Source of the DNA: Anagrus nilaparvatae
Lineage: Eukaryota; Arthropoda; Insecta; Hymenoptera; Mymaridae
DNA length: 64,000 nt
Assembly: GCA_022575985.1 (NCBI GenBank)
Contig: JAKSXM010000007.1
Span: 70,121,001-70,185,000, forward strand
Direction of reading: 5' to 3'
Of this stretch, positions 1-13,576 are shown in pieces; within the stretch, counting starts at the first letter, position 1; each line of letters begins with the position of its first letter. The translations under genes were made by a program, and so were the position numbers. The notes beneath the pieces are model-generated. The model saw only the letters and a program-made list of their open reading frames with translations. It was not told the DNA's origin and ran no database searches.

Positions 1-1541
1 AAATTCAGCTTTTTTAAACCGTAAAAAACAATGTGAATACTTTGTATTTTTCATTTTAAAAAATAACTCCATTGTAACAATATTTGACATAAATGTTTCT
101 TTTTTTTATTTTATTTTTGCAAAGATCATTCATTCATTCGTTCGTTATTCTGTTGACTTATTTTGTATTCTCTTCTGTATCTCTACGTTACTTAATGTTT
201 TTTTTTTCTTTTATACAATTTATTTTTTCCAACTTACTATCTTCCAAAAGTTACACCGCACGAACAGAAAGCCTTATATACGTGACAACATACTCCCTTT
301 TTTTCTTTTAACTTTGAAAATAAAAAATAAAGTAAAAAATATAAAATTAAAAGAAAAAAAAGCTTATTTATTAAATGGAATATTATTATTCGCTTGAAAA
401 AATGAAATAATTAAAATTTTAAAATTGGAACAATTATTTCAAGTGTTTATTAAAAAAAAAATTTCTGATTATAATGCTCCGTGTGTTACACTTAATAAAA
501 AACACTGATAAAAAAACTTAATCATACGTAAAAAATTATGTGCTAAATTTTAAAATTTGATAAAATTTATAGATAAATAAAAATTTTTATAAATCTTAAA
601 AATATAATCCATCGATAAATAAATTTTTTATTTTTATTATATTGCGCAGATTATAATATTTATTATATTATACAATAATTACACTACGTAAATTACACTA
701 TATAAATCCTGTTGTAAACATTTTTTTTTATCAAAATACTTTATTACACAGCATAATTACATTCAAAGTACCTAATTAACCGTTAAATGTAAAAAGAAAT
801 CAGTATTTTATCGAAATTCGATAAAATAACTCTCTTTTAGGTGTACACGGAAAAAAATTTGCTTGTAAATTTGCATTCAGAAATATTGCATTCTTAATTT
901 TTTGGGATTCTACTGGTGAAGAAATTTTTTGAGCTTGCAAAATTAAATTTTTATACTAATAGACAATTTCATCCCTTCTGCTCTATTTACATAGCTGCAA
1001 ACTATTAGGTTCAGTATGCTGAAAAATATTCACCAAAAGCAAAAATTTTTTCCAGTGTACAAACGCATATTTATAAATAAGTACTCGAGGACTTTTTTAA
1101 ATATCATAAAATATTTAAGGAAAAGAAGCATACAAGAATTTATTGATATATCGTGATGAAAATGATCGTTATAAATAAGTTATATATACTCCTTTTTTTC
1201 AAAAAGAAATCTGTCATCCTTTTAATTCGCATTTTATCGAAAAATACTTACTTATTATATACTTAATTTTAATTTGACGACTTTCTCTCGTTATACAACT
1301 TGGATGTCAAATATTTTATAACTGAAATATTATTATTTTCTATGATACAACAAAATAAATATTTATTTATAAAATATCTAAGATGTTAATTTGATTTTTA
1401 CAGTATTTATTGAATAAAAAAATTACCTTTTTAAGTAATTTTTTAAAAATTGACTCACCATTTTTTATGAAATTTTTTAAGTAAAATAAAAAATTTTAAA
1501 CTTTTTCTTAATTAACATATTTTTTCTTCTTTTATTTACAG
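1..1541 (+). other. Intron of the Caskin-like gene
   Basis: AT-rich DNA that ends in a polypyrimidine tract and AG just before the first visible exon. The only long open frame (93-311) is Phe/Leu/Ser-rich low-complexity translation of T-rich DNA and is not believable. I see no exon here. Confidence 0.7.
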
Positions 1542-4500
1542 TTGGCGGTATGAGCCGACCATCGAAATCGGTAGCACAAATAAAGAAAGTACCACCGCCA
1601 GCAGTACCGAATGATTTTCGTCACTCTGGTTCATCGTTTGGTTCAGCTGGTTATGCAAGTAGTGAAGACGGTTATGGTGTTACTGGTCTTTCTAATCTTA
1701 ACGGTTCAAATATTGACGATAATACTTACGGTATGCCAGGCTCAGGTAAAAGTCCGGGTCCAATTTTCACACATCCAGGATTTTCATTTCCACCGATTGT
1801 TGGAAAATATGCTCATGCAGAAGATCAAGGTAAAAATACATTTAAATTATTACGTAAATCTTTTAGTCTTAACATTTTTTGATTAAATTTTTATTATTCT
1901 CAATAAACAGGTATTGACATGACACAAAGTCCTGGCAGAGACAGTCCAGGCAGTTCTGGCTCAGGTTCAGGTTCGCGTCATTCGACAGCTTCTTTAGATT
2001 CTGGGCGCGCATCAGGTTACCAATTTAGTGGTCCTCGCAGCGCTGGTGCTCTTACATCTTCTCCAAGATGTTCGATAAGTTCATTGGGTAGTCACGACAA
2101 ACCTCAAGAATTAGATCTCGTCCATTCTTGGTTGGCAGAATTACAATTCGAGGAATATTTTCCATTATTCGCATCAGCAGGCTATGATTTAGCTACAATT
2201 ACACGCATGACTCCAGAAGATCTCACAGCCATAGGAATTAAAAAACCCAATCACAGAAAACAACTTAAATCTGAAATCGATAATTTAAATGTTGGCGATG
2301 GCTTACCAGAACATGTGCCTCATTCTTTAGAAGAATGGCTTAGGTTATTAAGGTTGGAAGAATATTTACCAGCTTTACATCAACAGGGTATGAGATCTGT
2401 GGAAGATGTTACAACACTTACTTGGGAAGATCTTGAAGATATTGGAATTGTTAGATTAGGGCATCAGAAAAAACTTTTATTAGCTATTAAAAGAGTTAAG
2501 GATATAAGGTCTGGTAAACGAATGCAACCATTAGATCTTGCAAGATTACCACCACATCCTGGACAGACAACGGTATTTATTTTTTTTAAATTCATTTTTT
2601 TATATAATTCACGCTCTTTACGTTCATAAGTAATAATTTTTTATTTGAAAAAAATCATGTTCATTAAAATTTCAATATTACGTGTCAAAATATTATTCAA
2701 TAGAATTTAAAAACGAAGTGATTAATCATGTTAAATCGCGACGTTTAAATCAATTTTAGTTGATTAAATCAACTTAATTATTTATAAAAATTTTATGATA
2801 TTATAAACGAGATAACGTGCACCAGTCACTGAATAAAATCATATAATTATACTTATTAAACTAATTTTTCGTAATGAAAATTATAATAATTTTATGGTTC
2901 GAAAAATTTCATATTTAAGGGAATAAAATTAATTTTTTAACTATAATTATTATCAAGTCATAATATTACATGCTATGATAGCTAAAGTCTCTACTGCAGT
3001 AGACCGAAGCTAATAATATATGGAAAGGTCCAAATAAAATTATCGTAGCATTTTCATGTCAGTAATTAGTTTCCAGGTGTTAATTAAGGTTGAATTTTAC
3101 TTAAATAATAAATCTTGGCACAAGCATTTTTATAATTTTTGGTTATTTTCTGCATTAATTTGCTTATTTTTCCTTGTTATTTATACAATTTTAGACTCCT
3201 AACTAACGCAAAATTAAAGCTAATAAAAAAAATTTGCTTGATTTTTTATTGAAATTTTAATAAAATTACAATATTTTTGATTATTTTATTTGGGTCTTCC
3301 TGTATAAAGGAAAATGAATTTTAATCGCGAATAAATTTATGCGTAACAATTTCCTAATAATATGAATTTCAATTTTAATTACAAATTTTAATCTAAAATT
3401 TTTTTTAATAGGAGGTAGTAATTCAACGTCCTGGCCAAGATTTACCTTCACCAGATGACGATTGTTCTTCTCCAATCTTAAGGTCATTCCAACGTACAGA
3501 TCCGCAACAACAAAAACCATCACAATTTCATCAGTTACATAATTTCACAAATGGCCAAAATACTTGGCGTAACATATATTCTGCATTTCCGGGTATATTA
3601 GATTATGGAACTATTTCACGAGGACCACGCGTTAAATCACTCGAAAGTTTAGAAGACATGCCACTTGGTCTTCCTCCATCGCCTGCACCAATGTCAACAC
3701 AACCAACAATTCTCGATTGGAGACCGAGAAGCTACGATGATGGTGATTTAACACCAACAAATGACGTAACTGCTATATTAGAAAATTTATGTGGAGGTAC
3801 TTTACCTAGGCCAAGACATTGTCTGGTTAGACCAAGACCTGTTGCAAAAGTAAGACACTATATTTCAATTTTTAAGCCCGCGCTGAAAAATTTAAATTAA
3901 CATGTCTATAATATAAAATCTTACATAAAGTTTAATTAAAAAACTATTTTTGCAAGTATTATTTTGAATTACATTATTTATGATTCGTGCATTTGCATAT
4001 GAAAAACAGAATTTATTTAAATTTAATGAAAATAATTTACTTTGACTCAGATGTAAACGAATTTCATTATAAATGCAATTAATGAAAAAAATAATTAAAA
4101 CAGCGCGGGCATTTCGTAATATAAGATAGAAATTTTTTATTTTTCTAGATCTACATTAATAAGTATAGACATTTTTTCCACAGGTAAGCGCAACAAATAT
4201 TCAACCACAACAACAGCATCAGTATAATCAACCACAACAGCAATTGCCAACACAACAATTTAAATCACTTCCACGTGATTTCGATAATCCAAATAAATAC
4301 AAATTAACGTATGGATTAGACAGTCCAAATTTATTAAAAAGAAGACCACCATCACCACCTAGAAGATTAAGTTCAAGAGAACCTGGTAATACGAATTCTG
4401 GTGATATTGTTATTGATTGCAGTGGTCCAGTACCAATACACAGGCATCATCAAATGTCACCAGCAACAGTTAATTCTGCAACAGCTTCTCCACAATTACC

Positions 4501-4981
4501 TAGACCAATGTCGTCAATGTCACGTTCATGGGGAAGCGTTAGTGCCAATGTTAATGATGATCATGATTTAATATCTTCATTAGCCCTTCAGCATCGTAAT
4601 GGTTCTGATGCTAGTTTTAAGGTAAGAAAATTTATTTCTGTAAAATTAAGTTTTGTTTAACAAAAGAATTAATAAAATAATTTTGATTTTCAGTCAAGTT
4701 CAAGTACAGAATCAGATTCATTACCATTCGCAAATGAAAATGCAGGTACGATAAAACAACGAGCAGCAAGAGCAGCTCAAGAATATGCCAGTAATACCTC
4801 AAATAATAATCTCAAAAATCACCTCAAACATACAAAATCAAATCATCATAATGTTGATAGTAGTAACTCAAATGGTGATACTGTTGACGTATTAAATGAT
4901 ATTGGTAACATGTTAACAAACTTAACAAATGAACTTGATGCTATGCTAGAGGAAGAAAAACGTCAGGGTTTAAATACATAA
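1542..4981 (+). CDS. ckn: Caskin-like scaffold protein, C-terminal five exons (partial)
   Basis: Five exons join in frame: 1542-1829, 1911-2572, 3412-3849, 4184-4621 and 4694-4981 (TAA). Each has AG/GT borders and matching phases. The second exon encodes two tandem SAM domains, at about 2121-2287 (starting VHSWLAELQFEEYFPLF) and 2314-2506 (EEWLRLLRLEEYLPAL). SAM domains mediate polymerisation. The rest is Pro/Ser/Gln-rich linker, and the C terminus (DIGNMLTNLTNELDAML) resembles the conserved Caskin tail. Caskins are neuronal adaptor proteins with N-terminal ankyrin repeats and an SH3 domain, which would lie upstream of this window. The ATG at 1550 is internal, because the exon begins two bases into a codon. 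Other SAM-tandem scaffolds (SHANK, liprin) fit less well because liprins carry three SAMs and SHANK one. The symbol follows the fly orthologue. Confidence 0.9.
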
Positions 4982-7900
4982 CTGTCAAAGATCAGTTAGT
5001 TAATATAAAAATATTAACTAATTGATTTCTTATTATTATTATTATTATGTAATATTATTATTATTAACTGGCCTTCACATAGATTCATGTATGGGGCTGG
5101 AAGGCGTTGCCATAAAAAAATCATTGTTCGTATATTATTATATTATATATAAATATATATATTATATAGATGTATACAAAAATATAAAATTGAGTGCATT
5201 CTTTTTTTTTGAAAAAAATTTTATCAAAAAATATTGCATGTGGCTCACAGGAGTAGATAACAAAATTAAAAATATATGGGGCTAAGGAATGAGAAAATTA
5301 AGAGACTGATATTGAAAATTTGTTATTCGACTGAATTTTTTATTTTAAAAATCTTTGGGTTTTGGATTTATTATGCATTTTTGTTGCCATTCCAGTTGAA
5401 TTATTTTTTTTAGCTTTTTTAGAATCAAAAAGTTGCCTGTAATTTGTCACGTTTATTCAATCAATCATAAAGTACCAAAATTATTGCTTGTAATAAATAT
5501 TTTTCTAAATATGACACTTTTCAGTCGTCATAAAAAAATTAAGCCTTAAAATTCCAAATCAAAAAGCTTTTTTATAAAAAAGTTTATTAAAATTTTTAGC
5601 ATTTTAAAATTGCAATAAAAAATTTTTTAAATATTAAAAACAAAATAAGAGCTTCATTTTTTATAAAATAAATAATGATTGAATAATCTTTGTAATTTTA
5701 ATAAAAATTTTGATATAAATAACCTAGTCTTGCTATAAATAATAAAATTTTTATAAATTAGCATTATAAAATCATGTACCAATTTTATAAATTTTTAGTT
5801 TTTCGTATAACGCATTTTGTAAAACAAAAATATGAAAGTAAATTTAAGACTCCAATATCTTTATAAGAATATTTTTTTTCCATTAAAAATTAAATCAAAT
5901 GTCAAAATATTCTTAACTAAAATGTTTAAATAAAAAATCTAAAATTTACTATAGAAAATTCATACAGTTTTTATACTAAAATTTTGCTAAAAAAATTAAA
6001 ATCAAGTAATTTTATAGTATGTAAAATATGATTGGTTTGTGATCTCACAGCCAATAAACATGGAACATATTTATAGAAAATGACCAGTCTGGATATTTCA
6101 CCCAGCCCCCTAATTAATTTGAAACTGAAGCTAAACAGTTATTAAAAAAAACATGCTTGTAATGCTTGCTACCCCATTTCATAAACATGTTCCATGTTAC
6201 AAAAATTAAACAAAACATTCCATTTTATGTACCTTTTTAAAAAATTTTTTAAAAATTCATATTACCGCTAAAATCATTTTATTACCATCAATAATCATCA
6301 TAAACACAGTCGACGAAAAATTTATTTCTCGACATTTCCTGTGCCTCAAATAATAATTTTCAATCTAAATAAACGTAACGTATAACAAATTCTCGCAAAA
6401 TAAGATCCAATAAAAAAAATCACTTAAAAGTGCAAGACACTTATAAAAAAAAAAGAATATTAATAATTAAGAATGTAAAAAAACAAATAATTAAATATTA
6501 ATTAACTTGATAATTTAGCTCCTAAGGTAATATTTAAAGATACAAAATTTGTATGCCCTAAGGGATGCAATAATTGTTAACTATTGTAGGTTAAATAAAT
6601 AAATGTACCATAAAATTAAAACACTGATTTTGATTGTAACTTTTAAATTCAAAAGATTTTTTATTAAAAAAAATGGTCGTAAAACTCAAAATCACTGTTT
6701 TTCTAAAAATGGTATAAAACAAATATAAATATAAATATATATATAAATAAAAATATATTAGTTATAGGTTTTTGTACAAAAAAAAATCCGGAGGCTAACG
6801 TACACGTCTTTGCCATTTATATATAATATTGTAAAGTCGCAAATAAAAGCTTATTTATAAAAGCCGCAAAATATAAAAACCAATTTTTCAATTTTTTCCT
6901 CTAATTTTTTTAATGATTATGTGCGATTAATGTGTATAAAATATATTAAAATAATAATTATATTCTATAAAATATATGGAAAGAAAAATTTATAAAATCG
7001 AGTGGAAAATCAAATGTAAAATAGTCAGAAAAAAATTTTTCTTTGTTATTTGTGTATGACTTTTGTTTAATTATTATTTTTTGATAAAAAATTTAAAAGT
7101 TTTTCGAGGATAAAAAAAATTTCTTAAACTTTCAAAATCTTTTCTTATTTAGCGAAAAGAAGTATATTTGTAAAGTTAAAATTTGGAAAATTATTTAATT
7201 TTAAGAAATATATATGCTTTATTGATTTTAATTTTAATTTAGAGTATAATATTTTTTTATATAAAATTATTTTTTAGCTAGTATTAATTAATTAATAATT
7301 TGTATAAAGTTTTATGATAATATTAAGGATTTTAAAAAATTATTTGCAATTTATGAGAAATATGTAAAAATATGAGATAATAGACGAAAAAATAAAGAAA
7401 TTTAAAAATATATATTATATTCGTCACTTGCCCAATTGCAAGACTGATTTAATAAATGTAAACTCTTAAAAATTTGAATAATAAAAAATTTAATTTTTAT
7501 GAAAAAAAAAGGTATTAATTTTTGTGAAAATAAAATTTTGCAGGATTTTTTATTTTATTTTAAATATAAATTGAGATGATAACCGATTGTATAGATTTTG
7601 TTGATAGTTTTTATATAATTAAAAATAATTATTATTATTATATTATAAATAATTTTAATTTTTAAAAAGTATAAAAAAATGATAATAAAATTGTTTGTAA
7701 TAACAAAACAAAAAAAAATATGTTATTTATTATGTGAAATAAAAAAATAAATACTAACTTTACAGCAATAAAAAATTAATTATACCTAAATTACTTGAAT
7801 TTATTTACTTTTTTTCCTTTTAACCAGTTTTTTTAGTTGTTTAAATTTCTGAAATCTTTAACTTGGCTTGAATATTAAATCAAAAATCAAACCTGATTTT

Positions 7901-8450
7901 TTTGTAGCACATTTAATTTATTTTTTTTTTGAAGAAAAATAAAATAAGAAAAATTTTGTAATTTTTTTGTTGAAAATTGTTGCTTACCTACTTTAATAAT
8001 AATGTGAATTATTAATTTCTGATTGTTAGTCGAATGTTGTAATAATGCTACGAATTATAATGAATTCTTTTTAGATATTATCTAAAAAATCAAGATTTTA
8101 AAATTAAAAATTTCTGATAACAGTTATTTTATTAAAAAAAAAATTGTAAATAATTTTTAGGATTGTAGCAAAATCTGGAATGATAAAAATCTTATAATTG
8201 TATAATAAAAGATTTTAATAACACTTACTGGCTGGCATAAAACTACAAAAACCGATCCAGAAAGATGCATAAAAATATTTTTAAAAAAATGGGTTATTTA
8301 AAAGTTCACAAACAAATTTTTTTGAAAAAAAATTGATAATTAGAAAAATAGCATAAAGAAATTGTTATTTTAATTATATTTTTTATAAATATACTTGAAT
8401 TCCAATAATTATTTGAAGTGTGTAGAAATTTTTTGAATTTTTTTTTGCTC
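4982..8450. other. Caskin 3' UTR and AT-rich intergenic DNA
   Basis: Very AT-rich DNA with many AATAAA-like signals (for example near 6593-6604) after the Caskin stop codon. No coding exon is visible; the open frame at 5022-5285 is low-complexity. One short inverted-repeat element (6057-6198) lies inside. Confidence 0.6.
6057..6198. mobile_element. Short MITE with AACATGGAACAT inverted ends
   Basis: The ends are inverted copies about 19 bp long (AACATGGAACATATTTATA on the left, complement of CATAAACATGTTCCATGTT on the right) with two mismatches. The same terminus occurs at 40162-40466 and at 53202-53214, so this is a dispersed non-autonomous family. No coding capacity. Target duplication is not clear. 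Confidence 0.55.
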
Positions 8451-8655
8451 CCACGTGATTTATTCGTCTCTCCTCCTTCCTTCCGGATCTTTTTCGAGAA
8501 AGAAATTAGAAAAAAATTATATCGCCGTCGTCCATCAGGGTGCGTCGCACGTGCTCTTCGCCGGTCGCATCAGTTTCCAGAAGACGCTTGAACTGGAAAG
8601 TTATGGATATGTAAAGTTTAAAAAAAATACGTTGCTGGTGGTTCAGTTTTAAGTG
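8440..8655 (+). other. GC-richer patch, possible 5' UTR exon of an unknown gene
   Basis: About 200 bases with CpG-containing sequence (around 8523-8585) stand out from the AT-rich surroundings. The patch holds a 65-codon open frame (8455-8652) without recognisable domains. A donor-like TATGTAAAGT occurs near 8607-8616, so this could be an untranslated first exon or promoter of a gene whose coding part I cannot see. A decayed repeat end is the alternative. Confidence 0.25.
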
Positions 8656-9036
8656 CAAATATAATAATTATGGGTGATAAAAAAATATAATAATATGGGT
8701 TATATCAATCAAGGTAAAATTTATATTAATTAATAAATAAATATAATAATTTAAAAATTATTAATAATTTTAAAAATATTTTATCTCAAATTATTTTTAT
8801 ATAAAAATTCTAAATACAAATTTATTTTTATAATATTTTTTATAATAAAAGTTAATAAAAGTTTTCTGTATAAACTCTAAATTTTTGTTAAAATATTAAT
8901 AAATTTAATATTGGAAATAAAACGCATTTTTTCAAATAAGAATTTATAATATAATAGCCATGTGGTATACATGCGGATTCACACTATGGTGGAATATGAC
9001 ATCAGTTATCGCGCCATTACTGAAAGATTTATTCTT

Positions 9037-9113
9037 TCAATGATTGGCACTATGGTTCCTCATCAACAATAGCAAAATATTTATAATGGTCTATTTTATC
9101 TAATAAAAATGAT
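9037..9113 (+). mobile_element. Solo left end of the GGTTCCTC repeat family
   Basis: About 75 bases match the left end of the longer copies at 9975 and 10118 (TGATTGGCACTATGGTTCCT followed by the same CAACAATAGC and TAATGGTCTATTTTATC stretches). The satellite body is absent, so this is a truncated or solo end. Confidence 0.6.
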
Positions 9114-9970
9114 GTTTTTTAAACGGCCGATGTTAGGTACACGACATTTCTCATACCAACCTAAATTTTTTTTCAAAATCCAGCTAATTTTACACGTTTA
9201 TTTTTTTATATTTACGCCAATATTCGACTATTTTATGTAAATAATTTTCTTTATTATCTTTTTAAATGAAATAAAATAAATCTATTTAAATACATAATTA
9301 GTAAAAAAAATCTCCATTTTTTTCATAAATTTTAGAATTGTAAACGGATTTATAAAACTGTATAAACTAAAAGTTTTAAAACTTTTTATTCAAATAATAG
9401 TAATAAATATTTATAGATCGGCAATGCATCATTTATAAAAAATAACTTTTAAGTAAAAAAATTAAATTCTATAAATAATAAATCCAATATAAATAACAAT
9501 TAACACAATTCAATCGCTAATATCAGAATATCTATATATGAGAATGGCTACATGAGAAACTCAGTCAGAGGGCGAATTGTAGTGGGTTTGCTTATCCAGC
9601 GGGAATTTTTAAACTTCTAATTCTGTTTTACATAAATAATTTTTAATTTTCAAATTTTATGCTCGGGTTAAATATAACAATTCAATATTAACACGTAAAA
9701 GCAAAAAAATTTTTAAAAAAGTATCATAATTTTCAATAGCACAAAATTTATATTTCAGTATACATGTGTGAATCGGTGTAATCCACGCATACATGCATTC
9801 GTAAAACGTTTATATGTTTGAATGTGTTGGTGAATAAATCCGACCACTTTAGCGCCACGAAGTGGCTGAGTTTCGCAGCAGCTATTCTCATAGCAGAATA
9901 CTTTTGTATATATAGTATATTGCAGATAGAGGGCAACAGTATTGCCCTAACAAAACCCGCTAAAATTTAA
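9113..9970. other. AT-rich intergenic DNA
   Basis: No gene seen. The minus-strand open frame at 9748-9936 has no recognisable motif and lies in DNA without splice or promoter context. Confidence 0.5.
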
Positions 9971-9971
9971 A

Positions 9972-11217
9972 AAACGCTGCCAAGTGATTGGCACTATGGT
10001 TCCTCATTAACAATAGCAAAATATTTATAATGGTCTATTTTATCTAATAAAAATGATAATTTGAGATATCAGTGTTTCATAAAAAAAAGTTAAGTACCGT
10101 ATTCCAAAAGAAAAAAACGCTGCCAAGTGATTGGCACTATGGTTCCTCATTAACAATAGCAAAATATTTATAATGGTCTATTTTATCTAATAAAAATTAT
10201 AATTTGAGATATCAGTATTTCATAAAAAAAAAGTTAAATACCGTATTTTAAAAGAAAAAAAATGTTGCTGTGATTTAATGTTTTTTATTTAACAAATTTT
10301 TAGAAAAAAATTTTCAATAAACTAGGTATTACACTTAAAAAAAAAACAATATTACAGATTTTTTAATTTTTATGTTTTATTAATATTGAGAAAAAATTTT
10401 TGAAAAAATTCGGTATCAGATCCAAAAAATTACTATGAATAAGTTTTCTAAAACTATTACTCTCATAGAAATTAATTAGGTACTACGTCCAAAAATAAAA
10501 AAAAATTAAGTTTTTTTTGTATTTTTTTGTGAAAAAAATTTTGAGAAAAAAATTTTCAAAAAATTAGTTATCAGATTCGAGATATCGAGTAAAAATCGTA
10601 CTTTCAAATATAAGTACTTTCATGGAAATAAATTAGGTATTACATCCAAATTAAAAAAAAAAAAAAAATAGTTTGAGATTTTTTGATGAAAAAATTTTGG
10701 AAAAAAAAATTAGGTCTTAATTCCATAATGGTTGTGAAATATCACCGGTTACAATATTTTCAGATATTAGTACTTTCATAGAAAAAAATTAAGTATTACG
10801 TCCTAAAAAAAAAAAAATTTTGGCATTTTTTGTATTTTTTGGCAACAAAAATTTTGAGAAAAAAATTTTAAAAAAATTAAGTATCAGATCCAAAAAAATG
10901 CTATAAACGATATTTCTAAAACTAGTACTTCCACAGAAATAAATTAAGTACTGCGTCCGTAAAGAAAAAAAAAATTGGTATTTTTTGTATTTTTTTATGA
11001 AAAAAATTTTGGGAAAAAAATTTTCAAAAAATTAGCTATCAGATTCGAGATATCGAGTAAAAATCGTACTTTCAAATATAAGTACTTTCATGGAAATAAA
11101 TGAGGTATTACATCCAAATTAAAAAAAAAAAAAAGTAGTTTGAGATTTTTTGATAAAAAAATTTTTGAAAAAAAAATTAGGTCTTAATTCCATAATGGTT
11201 GTGAAATTTCACCGGTT

Positions 11218-11270
<53 letters not shown>

Positions 11271-13292
11271 TACTTTTTTTAAAAACCGGTTTTTTAGCTT
11301 CCTGAGGTCCCAAAACGTGCTTATATGCCAAAAAATCAAAAATCAAAATTTCATCTATCACAAAGGTTCCTCTATGAGGAACCAAAAATGTTGCTGTGAT
11401 TTAATGTTTTTTATTTAACAAATTTTTAGAAAAAAATTTTCAATAAACTAGGTATTACACTTAAAAAAAAAACAATATTACAGATTTTTTAATTTTTTTG
11501 TTTTATTAATATTCAGAAAAAAATTTTGAAAAAATCCGGTATCAGATCCAAAAAATTGCTATGAATAAGCTTTCTAAAACTAGTACTCTCATAGAAATTA
11601 ATTAGGTACTACGTCCGAACAAAAAAAAATTTGGTATTCTTTGTATTTTTTTGTGAAAAAAATTTTGGGAAAAAAATTTTCAAAAAATTAATTATCAGAT
11701 TTGAGATATCGAGTAAAAACCATACTTTCAAATATAAGTACTTTTATGGAAATAAATGAGATATTACACCTAAATTAAAAAAAAAAAAAAGTATTTTGAA
11801 ATCTCTTGATGAAAAAATTTTTGAAAAAAAAATTAGATCTTAATTCCATAATGGTTGTTAAATACCACCGATTGCAAAATTTTCAAATATTAGTACTTTC
11901 ATGGAATTAAAGGAAGTATTACACTAAAAAAAAAAAAAATATTACAGATTTTTTAGTTTTTTTGATTTTTTAATTATGAGAAAAAAATTTTGAAAAAATT
12001 AAGTTTCAGGTCCAAAAAATTACTATAAACGATATTTCTAAAACTAGTACTGTCATAGAAATCAATTAGGTACTACATCCAAAAATAAAAAAAAATTAAG
12101 TTTTTTTTTGTATTTTTTGGTGAAAAAAATTTTGAGAAAAGAATTTAAAAAAAATTAGTTATCAGATTCGAGATATCGAGTAAAAATCGTACTTTCAAAT
12201 ATAAGTACTTTCATGGAAATAAATTAGGTATTACATCCAAATTAAAAAAAAAAAAAAAATAGTTTGAGATTTTTTGATGAAAAAATTTTGGAAAAAAAAA
12301 TTAGGTCTTAATTCCAAAATAAAATTTATTAGAAATTATTTGTGAAATATCACCGGTTACAATATTTTCAGATATTCGTACTTTCATAGAAAAAAATTAA
12401 GTATTACGTCCTAAAATAAAAAAAATTTTGGCATTTTTTGTATTTTTTGGCAACAAAAATTTTGAGAAAAAAATTTTAAAAAAATTAAGTATCAGGTCCA
12501 AAAAATTGCTATAAACGATATTTCTAAAACTAGTACTTCCACAGAAATAAATTAAGTACTGCGTCCGTAAAGAAAAAAAAAATTGGTATTTTTTGTATTT
12601 TTTGGTGAAAAAAATTTTGAGAAAAAAATTTTCAAAAATAAATTATAAGATTTGAGATATAGAGTAAAAACGATACTTCTAGATATCAGTACTTTTATGG
12701 AAAAAAATGAGGTACTACATCCAAAAAGAAAAAAAAATATAGTGTTTTTTTAATTTTTTTATGTAAAAAGTTTTGAAAAAAAAAAATTTCGAAAAATTAC
12801 GTATCAGATGGAGAAATCCTTTACAAACGATAATTTTAGATATTCGTACTTTCATAGGAAAAAATTAAGTATTACGTCCTAAAATAAAAAAAATTTTGGC
12901 GTTTTTTGTATTTTTTGGCGACAAAAATGTTGAGAAAAAAATTTTGTAAAAATTAAGTATCAGGTCCAAAAAAATGCTATAAACGATATTTCTAAAACTA
13001 GTACTTCCACAGAAATAAATTAAGTACTGCGTCCGTAAAGAAAAAAAAAATTGGTATTTTTTGTATTTTTTGGTGAAAAAAATTTTGAAAAAAAAATTTT
13101 CAAAAAATTAGTTATCAGATTCGAGATATCGAGTAAAAATCGTACTTTCAAATATAAGTACTTTCGTAGAAATAAATGAGGTATTACATCCAAATTAAAA
13201 AAAAAAAAAAGTAGTTTGAGATTTTTTGATGAAAAAATTTTTGAAAAAAAAATTAGGTCTTAATTCCATAATGGTTGTGAAATTTCACCGGT

Positions 13293-13354
<62 letters not shown>

Positions 13355-13469
13355 GACTTTTTTTAAAAACCGGTTTTTTAGCTTCCTGAGGTCCCAAAAC
13401 GTGCTTATATGCCAAAAAATCAAAAATCAAAATTTCATCTATCACAAAGGTTCCTCTATGAGGAACCAA
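9972..13469 (+). mobile_element. Composite satellite-bearing interspersed element
   Basis: The left end carries a small hairpin (TGCCAAGTGATTGGCA) plus CTATGGTTCCTC and is itself duplicated (9975 and 10118, about 143 bp apart). The body consists of diverged monomers of roughly 155 bp built around the phrase AGTACTTTCATAGAAATAAA and poly-A/T runs. Two right-end modules follow, at about 11215-11392 and 13290-13469. Each has a (CA)n tract, then AAAACCGGTTTTTTAGCTTC, then the hairpin GGTTCCTCTATGAGGAACC. The restart of left-type sequence at 11388 shows that a unit was duplicated in tandem. No open frame is supported. Architecture (end hairpin, microsatellite, internal tandem repeats) resembles Helentron/DINE-like non-autonomous elements, but I see no diagnostic termini. 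Confidence 0.75.
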
Positions 13470-13576
13470 AAAATTAAATTAGAGATCAAAGTTATTCTAT
13501 TATTTATATAGAATTCCTGTTGCCTGATAATTCGTGTTAATTTCATTGCAGTTTGGAATAAATATATAAAAATTGC

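Noticed and set aside
93..311. 72-codon open frame with a hydrophobic, membrane-like translation
   Set aside because: It is translation of T-rich intron DNA (Phe/Leu/Ser runs) within the Caskin gene.
1611..1886. Second plus-strand frame in the first visible Caskin exon
   Set aside because: It is a +1 shadow; the splice phases and the SAM-containing exon fix the other frame.
13260..13469. Open frames with CVCVCV tails here and at 15481-15708, 56062-56244, 58556-58798 and 60525-60922
   Set aside because: The Cys-Val or Thr-His runs are translated (CA)n microsatellite at the right end of the repeat family, not proteins.
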